Source: Bacillota bacterium (GTDB lineage: Bacteria > Bacillota > Sulfobacillia > JAJZYS01 > JAJYTV01). Taken from it: DNA of 41,571 bases. The position numbers were made by a program, and so were the translations under genes. Shown here piece after piece: positions 17,789-26,806 of this stretch; position 1 is the stretch's first letter; every line of letters starts with the position of its first letter. Where the stretch lies: assembly GCA_021793645.1 (NCBI GenBank), contig JAJYSJ010000020.1:1-41571 (forward strand), read 5' to 3'. The notes beneath the pieces are model-generated. The model searched no databases, had not been told where the DNA came from, and saw only the letters and a program-made list of their open reading frames with translations.

Positions 17789-18061
17789 TCAGACCGGCTC
17801 GCCACAGACATCGTAGAGAAACCGAAGGGCCATCGCGGCCAGCTGCACGGCCTCTTGCCGCATAGCACCTGGGTCGCGCTTCGCGGGAGACTTCCAGACC
17901 TCTGCCTTGAGTTCATCCAATTCTTCGAAGATCACCGCGAAGCCTTCGTGCGCACTGGCCATCGGGCCATACCGAGACATCGCACGCAAAAGTTCCGCGG
18001 CCGCCTCTTCAATCGTCCGCGCAAGACGCTGGTCTTCCGAATGTACTGTTACGGGATGCAA
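17789..18061 (-). CDS. MazG-like small protein (possible NTP pyrophosphohydrolase)
   Basis: 90 aa, all-helical. The core EELDELKAEVWK followed, 20 residues on, by EAVQLAAMALRFL has the ExxE plus later acidic spacing of the MazG/dUTPase all-alpha NTP-pyrophosphatase superfamily, and similar short proteins occur in phages and Firmicutes. If active it would cleave (d)NTPs to the monophosphate with Mg2+; the substrate is unknown. The start is a TTG at 18061 after GAGGTGA. It sits between the asparaginase and dppA genes, 42 nt and 20 nt away. The family assignment rests on a short motif. Confidence 0.7.
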   Translation of the reverse strand: MHPVTVHSEDQRLARTIEEAAAELLRAMSRYGPMASAHEGFAVIFEELDELKAEVWKSPAKRDPGAMRQEAVQLAAMALRFLYDVCGEPV

Positions 18062-18103
18062 GCAGTCACCTCACCTCGGGTCACTCGAGAGTTCTGAAGG
18101 CTC

Positions 18104-19111
18104 CTACGCGCGGAGCCGGAAGCTTGGCCGGATCTCCCCGACCTCGCGCCCAGCGAAGTTGTGCTGCACGGGCCGGTGCCACGCCTTCAGTGCTGCCGCC
18201 TCCGCATCGCGCAGGAAGCCCGCCTGCAGGAGCGACTCGACAAGGGCCGGGGCCACCGCGCGGTGGCTGCCGTCCATGAGCTTCAGCGCGAGGCCTTGAC
18301 CACGTGAGCGGTCCCCGACGCCGTAGACCGCCTCGGCGCCCGTCTTCGCGACAAGACGGCCCGAAGACGCCTGCATCAGGTCAACGCCAATCCGGCCACG
18401 CCCGGCGACCAGGTAGGGATGCTCCACCATCGCCTCCTGGACGCGCCGCGCAGCGAGGGCGTAGTCCTGGGGCATTCCGCTCGGGTCCGCAAGCCGTGCG
18501 AACCCGAGTGCCAGCGCCCGTACCGGCACCTGGAAGACGGGTGCGCTGCACCCGTCGACGCCGATGCCGATCTCCTCCTCAGGAACACCGCAGAAGGCAG
18601 ACACGATACGGCGCACGAGCCGCTGTCCCGGGGCATCCGGCGAAAGGTAGCCGCCAATGTCTGCGCCCAGCGCCTTGGCGACGCCCAGCATGCCGGCATG
18701 CTTGCCGGAGCAGTTGTTGTGCAGCGCCGTCGGCTGGAGTCCCTGACGGCGCAGCTCCTCTGCCGCCTCCGAATCCGCAGGCGGATGGGCGCCGCACTGC
18801 AGGTCTTCCACCCCCTGGCCGACGCGCGACAACAGACCCGTCACCTGCTCCTGGTGCACCGCTTCCGCAGTGTGGCTGGCGGTGGCGATCGCGAGGTCGG
18901 CGCTCGTCATCTGGTAGCGATCCGCCGCCCCTGAAAGCACCACAGCCATCGTCTGGAACGGCTTCGCACTCGAGCGCAGGTAGATGCGATGGTCCGGGTC
19001 ACCAAGCGAGAAGAGCAGGCGTCCATCGTTGTCTACCACCGCGGCGTGTCCATAGTGCTCGCTTTCCACGCGGCCACCGCGGACGACCTCTACCATCAAC
19101 TCAGCGGGCAT
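18104..19111 (-). CDS. L-asparaginase II family protein
   Basis: 335 aa. It belongs to the family of thermolabile Rhizobium-type asparaginases (unrelated to E. coli AnsB). It hydrolyses asparagine to aspartate and ammonia in the cytoplasm. Landmarks are RSSAKPFQ (about residues 46-53), SHTAEAVHQ, NNCSGKHAGML and GVDGCSAPVF, which carry the Ser/Lys/Cys residues of the site. ATG at 19111 follows GGAGGT at 8 nt; it overlaps the previous gene by 11 nt. No signal peptide is visible. Confidence 0.88.
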   Translation of the reverse strand: MPAELMVEVVRGGRVESEHYGHAAVVDNDGRLLFSLGDPDHRIYLRSSAKPFQTMAVVLSGAADRYQMTSADLAIATASHTAEAVHQEQVTGLLSRVGQGVEDLQCGAHPPADSEAAEELRRQGLQPTALHNNCSGKHAGMLGVAKALGADIGGYLSPDAPGQRLVRRIVSAFCGVPEEEIGIGVDGCSAPVFQVPVRALALGFARLADPSGMPQDYALAARRVQEAMVEHPYLVAGRGRIGVDLMQASSGRLVAKTGAEAVYGVGDRSRGQGLALKLMDGSHRAVAPALVESLLQAGFLRDAEAAALKAWHRPVQHNFAGREVGEIRPSFRLRA

Positions 19112-19820
19112 GCGAAGAGACCTCCTGTGCGAACTGAACGAATGCAAAGAAGAGTGCACGTGCAGCGGAATCCTGAGGGTAGAGAGCCTCGGGGTGCCAC
19201 TGGACGGCGAGCCAGTACGGATGGCCAGGATCCTCGAACGCCTCGATCACGCCATCCGGCGCGGTCGCGGCGGTCACCCAGCCCGGCGGCAGGCTGCGCA
19301 CCGCCTGATGGTGGAAGGAGTTGACGCGCAGTTCCGCTTGCCCGCCGCAGATCGCGGCGAGGCGGGTTCTTTCCACCACGGACACAGCGTGGCTCTGCCA
19401 CGAGCGCGGGCCGCGCTGGTAGTGCTGCATGCTCTGTGCGCGCTGGCTCGGAAGGTCCTGGTACAGGCTGCCGCCTCCCGCGACCGCCATCACCTGGGCG
19501 CCGCGGCAGATGCCGAAGACCGGCACTCCCAGGCGCAGCGCCTCCTTGGCGAGCGCCAGTTCGAACGCGTCGCGCGCCGGGCTTACCTCGCCTAGCGCTT
19601 GGTGCGGCTCCTCGCCAAAATATCGCGGGTCGACATCGACGCCGCCCGAGAGCAGCACGCCATCAACCCGCGCGACCACCGCGCGGGCCGTCTCCTCTTT
19701 GCCGGCGAGCAACACCGGAACGCCGCCGGCCTCCTCGATGCCCTGCAGGTATGAAGAATTCAGCTTCAGTCGTTTCTCCTCGTCGTCGACGCTGCAGGAG
19801 ATCCCGATCAGGGGGGGCAT
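19101..19820 (-). CDS. gamma-glutamyl-gamma-aminobutyrate hydrolase family protein (peptidase C26)
   Basis: 239 aa class-I glutamine-amidotransferase-like hydrolase. The nucleophile is C105 in GICRGAQ and the His-Glu pair is in VQWHPE near the C-terminus. Members cleave gamma-glutamyl amides (PuuD-type) or poly-glutamate tails. The start ATG at 19820 follows AAGGA at 8 nt; an ATG at 19829 overlaps the ribosome binding site and is unlikely. It lies 11 nt after alr and overlaps the asparaginase gene. The operon thus joins two amide hydrolases and a racemase. Physiological substrate unknown. Confidence 0.88.
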   Translation of the reverse strand: MPPLIGISCSVDDEEKRLKLNSSYLQGIEEAGGVPVLLAGKEETARAVVARVDGVLLSGGVDVDPRYFGEEPHQALGEVSPARDAFELALAKEALRLGVPVFGICRGAQVMAVAGGGSLYQDLPSQRAQSMQHYQRGPRSWQSHAVSVVERTRLAAICGGQAELRVNSFHHQAVRSLPPGWVTAATAPDGVIEAFEDPGHPYWLAVQWHPEALYPQDSAARALFFAFVQFAQEVSSHAR

Positions 19821-19831
19821 GGACACCATCC

Positions 19832-20944
19832 TTAGTTGCGGGGTCGGTAGACGCGCGGAAGCCGGGTTGAAAGACCTGTGACGATCTCGTAGTTGATCGT
19901 GCCGAGGACGCGCGCAAGCTCTTCTGCACTGACTTCGCGATCTCCTTGGCGTCCGATCAGAACAGCCTCGTCCCCCGCGGCAACGGGAAAGTCGGAGTCC
20001 ACCGCAATGGTCGTCTGGTCCATCGATACGCGCCCCGCCACGCGCCAGTGCATGCCACCCAGAAGGACGCGCGCGCGGCCGGACAGCCCGCGGCGGTATC
20101 CGTCGGCATACCCTACGCCCAAGGTCGCGATCTGCATCTCTCGCTCCGTGACGAACGTCCCGCCATAGCCGATCGGCGTGCCGCGCGGCACACGTTTTAC
20201 GAACGTGACGCGCGCATGCAGCGAGAGTGCGGGAGCGAGACCCGTCGGCGGCGGACTGACCCCGTCGGGGTGCAGCCCATACATCGCGATGCCCGCCCGT
20301 ACGAGGTTGACGCCGGGAATGGGCCCGAGCAGGATGCCTGCGGAATTTTGGATGTGCCGCCACGGCGGCAAAAGCTCCTGGCGCTCCAGCTTCTGCAGTG
20401 CGGTCGTGAACTGCGCCGTCTGCTTGCGTGTAAAGCCGTCATCTTGACCCGCCGACGCGAAGTGCGAGAACACGCCCTCCAGGCGCAAGTGCTCACTGCG
20501 CGCTACCTGCTGCGCCAATGCGACTGCGTCGGACGGGCGTGCACCGATCCGGCCCATGCCGGTATCGAGCTTCAGGTGAACGCCGACCGGCCGTCCGCCG
20601 CGCATGGCGCCGCGCTCTGCCATCGCCACCTGCTCCGGTTCCGAAATCGTCGTGCTGATGGCGCGGCGTGCGCATAGTTCGTACTCTTCCGGCCGAACGT
20701 GCCCGAGGGTCAAGATCGGCGCGAGGATGCCGGCGTGGCGCAGCTCCTCCGCTTCGTCGATGGTCGCAACGCCCAGCCACTCCGCGCCCGCCTGCAGCGC
20801 CGCCTGAGATACGGGGACTGCTCCGTGTCCATATGCGTTTGCCTTGACGACCGCCATCACGGAAGCCCCCGGAACATGCCCGGCGAGGTTCGCGAGGTTC
20901 AGCGCGATCCTGCGCAGGTCGATCTCGATGAAGGCGGCGCGCAT
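19832..20944 (-). CDS. alr: alanine racemase
   Basis: 370 aa PLP enzyme giving D-alanine for peptidoglycan. The PLP lysine is in VVKANAYGHG (about residue 34). The second catalytic residue, the tyrosine, is in GYGGTF, and AGRVSMDQ is in the C-terminal domain. ATG at 20944 overlaps the nnr stop (TGATG) and follows GGGGAGGAG. The order acpS-nnr-alr is the same as in Bacillus, although the ndoA toxin-antitoxin pair found there is not present; genes for amide hydrolysis follow instead. Confidence 0.95.
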   Translation of the reverse strand: MRAAFIEIDLRRIALNLANLAGHVPGASVMAVVKANAYGHGAVPVSQAALQAGAEWLGVATIDEAEELRHAGILAPILTLGHVRPEEYELCARRAISTTISEPEQVAMAERGAMRGGRPVGVHLKLDTGMGRIGARPSDAVALAQQVARSEHLRLEGVFSHFASAGQDDGFTRKQTAQFTTALQKLERQELLPPWRHIQNSAGILLGPIPGVNLVRAGIAMYGLHPDGVSPPPTGLAPALSLHARVTFVKRVPRGTPIGYGGTFVTEREMQIATLGVGYADGYRRGLSGRARVLLGGMHWRVAGRVSMDQTTIAVDSDFPVAAGDEAVLIGRQGDREVSAEELARVLGTINYEIVTGLSTRLPRVYRPRN

Positions 20945-22428
20945 CAGGACTCCTCCCCAAGCGTCAGCGCCGCGCAGTCGGCGATCTCGGAGGCGAGGTG
21001 GCCGCGTGCGGCCGTTGAGCGCAGCCGCTCGCCAGCGCGTGCATGCGCAAGGGCAGCGCGCTCTGCGGCCGGCCGTGCGGGCACGCCCTGGGCCAGCTGT
21101 GCGGCAATGAGACCCGTCAGCACATCGCCCGTGCCGGCGCTCGCAAGTTCCGGCCCGCCCGCGTCGATCAGGCCGACGCGCCCGTCCGGCGTAGCGACGA
21201 AGGTGGGCTGGCCTTTGAGCAGTGCGACGGCTCCTGTGCGCCGTGCGAGTTCTTCAGCGGCCGCCAGCCGCTCGTGCGGCGCGTCTCCCACCGCGTGCCC
21301 GAGCAGGTGGCGCGCTTCGCCCAGGTGCGGCGTGATGACGGTCGGAGCAGTGCGGCCAGAAAGCTTCTCCGGGCAGCCGGCGAACGCGCGCAGTCCATCC
21401 GCGTCAAGCACGAGCGGACGCGCGATGGCAAGGATCGCCCGGCGCCACGCGGGTGCATCCTCCATTGCACCGAGCCCTGGCCCGATCGCAACAGCCTGGG
21501 CGTCCTCGAACTGCTCGCGGAGTAGAGCAGCCGGGTCGATCCGCCCGTCCCTGCCGTGTAGATGCCGCAGGATGACCTCAGGCAGCGCCGCCGGGTGCGA
21601 AAGAACAGCCTCTACGGAGGCGAGGATCGTCATACCCGCGCCGCCGCGCGCCGCGCCTCGGGCCGCGAGCCATGCCGCGCCGGGATACTGGGCGCTGCCC
21701 GCGATCACGAGCGCGCGCCCGTAGGACTGCTTGGGTTCCTGTGCTCCCTGCCCGCCGCCGGGCGGCATACGGCCAATGAGCGACAGCGGGAGGTCGCGCG
21801 TCCACGCGGGCAGGAGTCCCATTGATTCGACCACCACTTTGCCGACGTATCCACGGCCAGGCAAGAATACGTGCCCCGGCTTCAACGCGCCGAGCGCTAC
21901 TGTGCAGTCGGCGCGCACCGCGCTGCCCGCGACCTCCCCCGTATCGGCGCGCACGCCGGAGGGGAGATCGACCGCGACGACCGGCAGGTCTCGCGCCGCA
22001 AGGAAGTGGACGGCGCGCAGGGCGGCCCCGGAAAGCTCGCCGCGCAGGGAGATGCCAAAGATCGCGTCGATCGCGGCGTCAAACATCCCTTGCGGCGTCT
22101 CTTCCTGGTCAACCCAGCGCACAGCCGCGGCGCCCTTCAGAATGCGGTACTGGTCGAGTGCATCGCCGCGCAGCCGTGAAGGATCCGCGAGCAGCCAGAC
22201 GGTCGCCTGCATGCCTTGGGCCAGCAGGTGGCGTGCAGCGCAAAGCCCGTCGCCGCCGTTCTGGCCCGGTCCGACCACAACGAGGCACGAGCCGCCCGGC
22301 GGAAGATGCGCAGATGCCGCTCGAGCGACCGCGCCTCCGGCCGTCTCCATGAGAACCCGCGCCGGGAGTCCTGCGGCGAAGGCGCGTCCCTCTGCATCGC
22401 GCATTTCCTGGGCGCGCGCGATCTTCAT
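20944..22428 (-). CDS. nnr: bifunctional NAD(P)H-hydrate epimerase/dehydratase
   Basis: 494 aa, two fused domains. The N-terminal epimerase (NnrE, about residues 1-215) interconverts R- and S-NADHX; its phosphate loop is GPGQNGGDGLCAARHL. The C-terminal ribokinase-fold dehydratase (NnrD, about 235-490) restores NAD(P)H using ADP/ATP; visible are VITPHLGEARHL and ASAGTGDVLTG. Damage repair of nicotinamide cofactors. ATG at 22428 overlaps the acpS stop (ATGA). Confidence 0.95.
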   Translation of the reverse strand: MKIARAQEMRDAEGRAFAAGLPARVLMETAGGAVARAASAHLPPGGSCLVVVGPGQNGGDGLCAARHLLAQGMQATVWLLADPSRLRGDALDQYRILKGAAAVRWVDQEETPQGMFDAAIDAIFGISLRGELSGAALRAVHFLAARDLPVVAVDLPSGVRADTGEVAGSAVRADCTVALGALKPGHVFLPGRGYVGKVVVESMGLLPAWTRDLPLSLIGRMPPGGGQGAQEPKQSYGRALVIAGSAQYPGAAWLAARGAARGGAGMTILASVEAVLSHPAALPEVILRHLHGRDGRIDPAALLREQFEDAQAVAIGPGLGAMEDAPAWRRAILAIARPLVLDADGLRAFAGCPEKLSGRTAPTVITPHLGEARHLLGHAVGDAPHERLAAAEELARRTGAVALLKGQPTFVATPDGRVGLIDAGGPELASAGTGDVLTGLIAAQLAQGVPARPAAERAALAHARAGERLRSTAARGHLASEIADCAALTLGEES

Positions 22429-22793
22429 CGTTCGATCACCACCATCGCCACCGCATAGTCCCGCTCATGGCTGATCGTAAGGTGCCACGCCGTCGCTCCG
22501 AGCGAGGCTGCGGCTGCTAGCCAGTCCCCAGCGAGTTCAAGCCGCGGTGGCGCACCCCGCCCGCCGGACACAAAAACGTCCCGCCAGGCCCCGCCTTGTG
22601 CCGAGGCGCCCAGTGCCTTGCGCAAGGCCTCCTTGGCGGCGAAGCGTGCCGCCAAGGAGCGCATTTCGCCCTGGGCATCGGGTGGCCCGAGCTCCTCTGG
22701 GCGGAACAGGCGCTCGCGGAGCGCAGGGCGGCGGCTGAGCGCCCGCTCCACCCGAGTTACGGAGACGAGGTCCACCCCGATGCCAAGGACCAA
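22425..22793 (-). CDS. acpS: holo-[acyl-carrier-protein] synthase
   Basis: 122 aa. It transfers 4'-phosphopantetheine from CoA to acyl carrier protein. GIGVDLVSVTRVE is at the N-terminus with the metal-binding Asp, and AARFAAKEALRKALG carries the catalytic Glu/Lys; the C-terminus HERDYAVAMVV is typical. The start is a TTG at 22793 with AGGAGG 7 nt upstream; neighbouring GTC/CTT codons cannot start. First gene of the leftward acpS...udg series, divergent from menF across 146 nt. Confidence 0.93.
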   Translation of the reverse strand: MVLGIGVDLVSVTRVERALSRRPALRERLFRPEELGPPDAQGEMRSLAARFAAKEALRKALGASAQGGAWRDVFVSGGRGAPPRLELAGDWLAAAASLGATAWHLTISHERDYAVAMVVIER

Positions 22794-22900
22794 GACAGTC
22801 CCTCCTGTGCGGCTTTCGTGGTGCGGTATGAACCGTTGCCAGTTTCTGCAGATTGTCCTTGGCTCCTTCGTCTTTTCACGCGAGAGCACCTGCCAGGCGA

Positions 22901-22930
22901 TTGATCTGCACATGCCCTCGGGGCTATGAT
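22901..22930 (+). promoter_or_regulatory. promoter of the men operon
   Basis: TTGATC (22901-22906) and TATGAT (22925-22930) are separated by 18 nt. The predicted transcription start falls at about 22936-22938, only a few bases before the menF ATG at 22940, where no good ribosome binding site exists. Confidence 0.5.
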
Positions 22931-22939
22931 GGCAGTGAA

Positions 22940-24262
22940 ATGAACGGTCATTCAGTCGTGTCTGCGCATCTTGCGCAAACCCCATCTCGCCTGCGGCTGA
23001 TCGAGCGCAAAGCTGCTTTCGGCCGCCTGGACCCGTTCGCTGCTGCGGAGCGGGCCCAGGCGCTCTCCGAGCGTTTCTTCCTCTGGCAGTCGCCCGACCG
23101 GAGCCGCACCGTGTTCGGTGCGGGAGAACTCCTGCGCCTTACGGCGGACGGCCCAGAGCGCTTCTTAGAGATCGGCGCCGCGTGGCGGGCGCTCGACCTG
23201 AGGGATGCCGCGGGTGCCCTGCTGCTCGGCGGCTTCGCCTTTGCCGACGCGGCGCCCGGCGGGCCTTGTGGCGACCTGCACGCCGCGGACTTCTTCGTCC
23301 CCAAGGTGCTGGTGGAGTCCGACCACGCCTCGCAGCACGCGTCCCTCTTCGACCTTGGTGAGGCGGAAGGCGGCTCCGACGCGGAGCAGCTGCTTTACCG
23401 GCTGCAAGACGAGAGCAGCGCAAAGGGGTGTCATCTACGCCTTCTCGACCCCCCTGGCGCCAAGCGCTCTTGGAGCGCACGCATCCGCGCGGCCGCCGCG
23501 GAGATCGAACGCGGCGGCTTCGAAAAGGTCGTTCTGGCACGGGTGCGCATTGCTCTCTACGACCGCCCTCCGGCCCTTAGCCAGATACTGCGGACCCTCT
23601 CGGAGCGCGAGCCGGATTGCCGCATCTTCGCGTTCGGCGACGGGCGGCGTGTCTTCCTCGGCGCGACGCCCGAGCTGCTTTGCCTTTGCCGCGAAGGAAC
23701 GGCGCGCGTTGATTGCCTCGCTGGATCAGCGCCGCGCAGCGCCGATCCAGCCGCGGATGAGGCGATCGGCCAGACTCTGCTCCGCAGTGCCAAGAACCGT
23801 CGCGAACATGCACACGTCGTACGGGCGGTGGAAAGCGCCCTCGCGGGACTCGGCCTCGCAGCCTCCGCCCCAGACGGGCCGAGGCTGCGCCGTCTGGCGC
23901 ATGTCCAGCACCTGTACACTCCGATCACCGCACTCCTTTCCGGGAACCAGGACCTCTTTCGGCTGGCGCGCGCGCTCCACCCCACACCGGCCGTAGGCGG
24001 CGCACCGCGCGATGCGGCGCTCGCCTGGATCGCACCGCATGAAGGCCTGAGACGCGGCTTCTACGCTGGCGCCGTCGGCTTTGTCGATGCGCGGGAAGAT
24101 GGTGAGTTCGACGTGGCGATCCGATCGGCGCTGCTGCTGCGCCGGAGCGCTCGGCTCTACGCCGGTTGCGGCATCGTGCAGGGTTCCGACCCCGACGAGG
24201 AGTTCCGCGAGAGCGAAATCAAGATGCGGCCGCTCGAGACCGCACTGCGGAGGGACCGCTAG
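22940..24262 (+). CDS. menF: menaquinone-specific isochorismate synthase
   Basis: 440 aa chorismate-utilising enzyme that makes isochorismate, the first step of menaquinone synthesis. The C-terminal domain has FEKVVLARV (about residue 194), FLGATPELL, the EHAHVVRAVE helix, PTPAVGG, AGAVGFVD and YAGCGIVQGSDPDEEF with the Mg2+-binding glutamates. The N-terminal 150 residues are variable. ATG at 22940 has no convincing Shine-Dalgarno and lies almost at the predicted transcription start; a downstream start is possible but would cut into the usual N-terminus. Overlaps menD by one base. Confidence 0.92.
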   Translation: MNGHSVVSAHLAQTPSRLRLIERKAAFGRLDPFAAAERAQALSERFFLWQSPDRSRTVFGAGELLRLTADGPERFLEIGAAWRALDLRDAAGALLLGGFAFADAAPGGPCGDLHAADFFVPKVLVESDHASQHASLFDLGEAEGGSDAEQLLYRLQDESSAKGCHLRLLDPPGAKRSWSARIRAAAAEIERGGFEKVVLARVRIALYDRPPALSQILRTLSEREPDCRIFAFGDGRRVFLGATPELLCLCREGTARVDCLAGSAPRSADPAADEAIGQTLLRSAKNRREHAHVVRAVESALAGLGLAASAPDGPRLRRLAHVQHLYTPITALLSGNQDLFRLARALHPTPAVGGAPRDAALAWIAPHEGLRRGFYAGAVGFVDAREDGEFDVAIRSALLLRRSARLYAGCGIVQGSDPDEEFRESEIKMRPLETALRRDR

Positions 24263-25977
24263 TGGACCAGTACGCTGCACTCCTGGACCTGTGCGAACAG
24301 CTGCTGCGCAGCGGACTGCAGGATGTCGTGATCAGCCCCGGCTCGCGATCGACGCCGCTCGCGCTCGCGTTTGCGGCCCACCCGCAGATCCGCCGCCGGG
24401 TGCTCCTCGATGAGCGCTCCGCAGCATTCTTCGCGCTGGGTCTGGCGAAGGAGTCCGGGCGGCCAGTTGCCATCGTCTGCACATCCGGGAGCGCCGCCGC
24501 CAACTTCCACCCGGCTGTCGTCGAGGCGCGCTACGGCCATGTGCCGCTGATCGTGCTGACGGCTGACCGTCCGCGTGAACTACGCGACGTCGGCGCTTCG
24601 CAGACGATCGACCAGGTGGGCCTCTATGGCCGCGACGCGAAATGGTTCGTGGACCTTCCGCTAGGGGGGACCAGTGCCGAAACTGCGTACGCCCGCATGG
24701 TGGCGGCGCGCGCGGTGGCGCTCTCCCTTTTGGCGCCAGCCGGGCCCGTACATATCAACGTTCCGCTGCGCGAACCCCTCTTGCCCGATGCGCCGCTGGC
24801 GGAGCGCAATGACCTGCCCGGCGGGAGGCTGCCACCTTCGATGGAACGCCGCCCGCCGCGCGATCTGCTTTTGGAGGCGTCTCGTCTCCTCTCCAAGGGA
24901 CGCGCGGTGATTGTGGCGGGTCCCCTGCCGCCGCACAGACCTGCGCCGGATCTTCATGCGCTCGCTGAGCGGACGGGCCTGCCGCTGCTCCTCGACCCTT
25001 TGTCGAACCTGCGCTTTCAAGGGAAGGGTGCACTCGACGCCTACGACCTCTACTTGCGCGACGAGGACATTCGCAGGGTCCTACAGCCCGATGTGGTCCT
25101 GCGCCTTGGCGACCTGCCCACCTCGAAGTCCCTCGGGGCGCTGCTGAGCGGAGCCGGGGAGCAGATCCTGCTGAGTGGAGAGGAGGCTTGGCGCGACCCG
25201 TTGCTGGCGCCGGGCATCGAGGTGCCCGGCGACGCACACCTCGTCGTCCAGGAACTCCTCGAACTTCTGCCCAAGACGCAGGCAGGTGGTTACTCCCACG
25301 CCTGGCAAGCGGCGGACCGCGCCGCCCGGCGCGCGGCCGAGCACTGGCTCGAGGGGCTCGGGGAGCCGTTCGACGGAGCGGCGATCTGCACGCTGCGCGA
25401 GCTTCTCGGTGAAGATGACCTGCTCTACGTCGGCAGTTCGATGCCGGTCAGGGACCTCGACGGGTTCGGCCGTGGCGGCGCCGGGCCGCGGGTGCTCGCG
25501 AATCGGGGCGTGAACGGCATCGACGGCGTCGTCTCCTCCGCACTTGGCGCGGCGGCCGCCCATCGAAACGGTCGTTCCGCGCTCGCAATCGGCGACCTCT
25601 CCTTCTACCACGACCAGAACGGACTGCTGGCTGCGAAGCGCTGCGGGGTGAACCTTGCCGTCCTCCTGTTGCACAACGACGGCGGCGGGATCTTCTCCTT
25701 CCTGCCGCAGGCAGGGATGGACGCCTTCGAGGAGTTCTTCGGCACGCCCCACGGCCTCGACTTCGCTCCAGTGGTACAGATGTACGGCGGCAGCTACGTG
25801 CGCCCGCGCGGTGCGGCAGAACTGCGCTCCGCGCTCGAGGATGCGCTTTCAGCGCCTGGACTCAACGTGGTCGAGGTGCGCACCGACCGTCAGCGCAACC
25901 TCGCGCTGCACCAGGAGGTCTTCGCCCTCGGGCAGGAGGCGGCGCGCAGAGCGCTTGGGGATGGCCAACATGCCTGA
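24262..25977 (+). CDS. menD: 2-succinyl-5-enolpyruvyl-6-hydroxy-3-cyclohexene-1-carboxylate synthase (MenD)
   Basis: 571 aa thiamine-diphosphate enzyme that joins isochorismate and 2-oxoglutarate. Landmarks are SPGSRSTPLAL (about residue 24), the catalytic glutamate in LDERSAAFFALG, TSGSAAANFHPAV, LTADRPRELRDVGASQTIDQ, and in the ThDP domain VNGIDGVVSSALG and IGDLSFYHDQNGL. GTG at 24262 shares a base with the menF stop (TAGTG) and follows GGAGGG at 7 nt; the frame runs further upstream but is menF shadow. Normal length. Confidence 0.95.
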   Translation: MDQYAALLDLCEQLLRSGLQDVVISPGSRSTPLALAFAAHPQIRRRVLLDERSAAFFALGLAKESGRPVAIVCTSGSAAANFHPAVVEARYGHVPLIVLTADRPRELRDVGASQTIDQVGLYGRDAKWFVDLPLGGTSAETAYARMVAARAVALSLLAPAGPVHINVPLREPLLPDAPLAERNDLPGGRLPPSMERRPPRDLLLEASRLLSKGRAVIVAGPLPPHRPAPDLHALAERTGLPLLLDPLSNLRFQGKGALDAYDLYLRDEDIRRVLQPDVVLRLGDLPTSKSLGALLSGAGEQILLSGEEAWRDPLLAPGIEVPGDAHLVVQELLELLPKTQAGGYSHAWQAADRAARRAAEHWLEGLGEPFDGAAICTLRELLGEDDLLYVGSSMPVRDLDGFGRGGAGPRVLANRGVNGIDGVVSSALGAAAAHRNGRSALAIGDLSFYHDQNGLLAAKRCGVNLAVLLLHNDGGGIFSFLPQAGMDAFEEFFGTPHGLDFAPVVQMYGGSYVRPRGAAELRSALEDALSAPGLNVVEVRTDRQRNLALHQEVFALGQEAARRALGDGQHA

Positions 25978-26788
25978 TCTTCGACGCGCAGGCGCGTCCC
26001 TGCACTACGAACTCGAGGGCACGGGACCTCTCCTGATCCTGCTGCACGGCTTCACCGGCAGCGTCGAGAGCTTTGCAGATCTCTCGCGCAGACTGCAACG
26101 CCGCTGCCGCGTAGCGCGCCTGGAGCTTTTAGGACATGGCCTTTCTGACGCTCCGCAGGAGTATGCACGCTATGGCATGTGGGAGGCGGCGCAAGACGTC
26201 CTGGCCTTGATGAAGGAACTGGGGGAAGCGAAGGCGCACCTCCTGGGCTACTCGCTCGGCGGGCGGGTCGCGCTGCGGGCGGCGCTGCTCGCGCCGGAGC
26301 GCCTCCATTCCCTCATCCTCGAGAGCGCCTCGCCGGGCATCCCCTCGGATGCCGAACGCGCGGACCGCAGAGCGAGCGACGAGGCGCTGTGCCGTCTGCT
26401 CGACGAGCAGGGAATCGAAGCGTTTACGAACCGCTGGGAGGCTGCGCCGCTCTTCGCGACCCAGGCGCGCTGCCCGCCCGAGCGCCGCGCGCAGCAGCGG
26501 GCAGTGCGCCTGGGGCAGCGGCCCCACGGTCTCATCGGCAGCCTGCGCGGTGCCGGAGCCGGTGCGACCGACGACGTCTCGGGGCGCCTGCAGGAGATCC
26601 GCGTCCCGACGCTCCTGATCGCCGGCGCGCGCGATCCGAAGTACCGCGGCACGCTGCGCCAGATGGCCCGCGCAATGTCGACCGCCGACTACAGGGTGGT
26701 GACAGGCGCCGGCCACAACGTCCACTTCGAGAAGCCGCGCGTCTACGCGCGGATGGTTGAGGAATTTTTGGTGCGCACGGCGCGCTGA
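25970..26788 (+). CDS. menH: 2-succinyl-6-hydroxy-2,4-cyclohexadiene-1-carboxylate synthase (MenH), alpha/beta hydrolase
   Basis: 272 aa alpha/beta-hydrolase fold. It eliminates pyruvate from the MenD product. The nucleophile S95 is in LGYSLGG, the acid is in GARDPKY and the base is in GAGHNVHFEKP. The oxyanion region is LLHGFTGS. ATG at 25970 lies 8 nt inside menD and follows GGGGAT; an ATG at 25961 has no free ribosome binding site. The assignment as MenH rests on the operon position, as the fold is shared by many hydrolases. Confidence 0.9.
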   Translation: MPDLRRAGASLHYELEGTGPLLILLHGFTGSVESFADLSRRLQRRCRVARLELLGHGLSDAPQEYARYGMWEAAQDVLALMKELGEAKAHLLGYSLGGRVALRAALLAPERLHSLILESASPGIPSDAERADRRASDEALCRLLDEQGIEAFTNRWEAAPLFATQARCPPERRAQQRAVRLGQRPHGLIGSLRGAGAGATDDVSGRLQEIRVPTLLIAGARDPKYRGTLRQMARAMSTADYRVVTGAGHNVHFEKPRVYARMVEEFLVRTAR

Positions 26789-26806
26789 AGAGAAAGGGGT
26801 AGGGTT

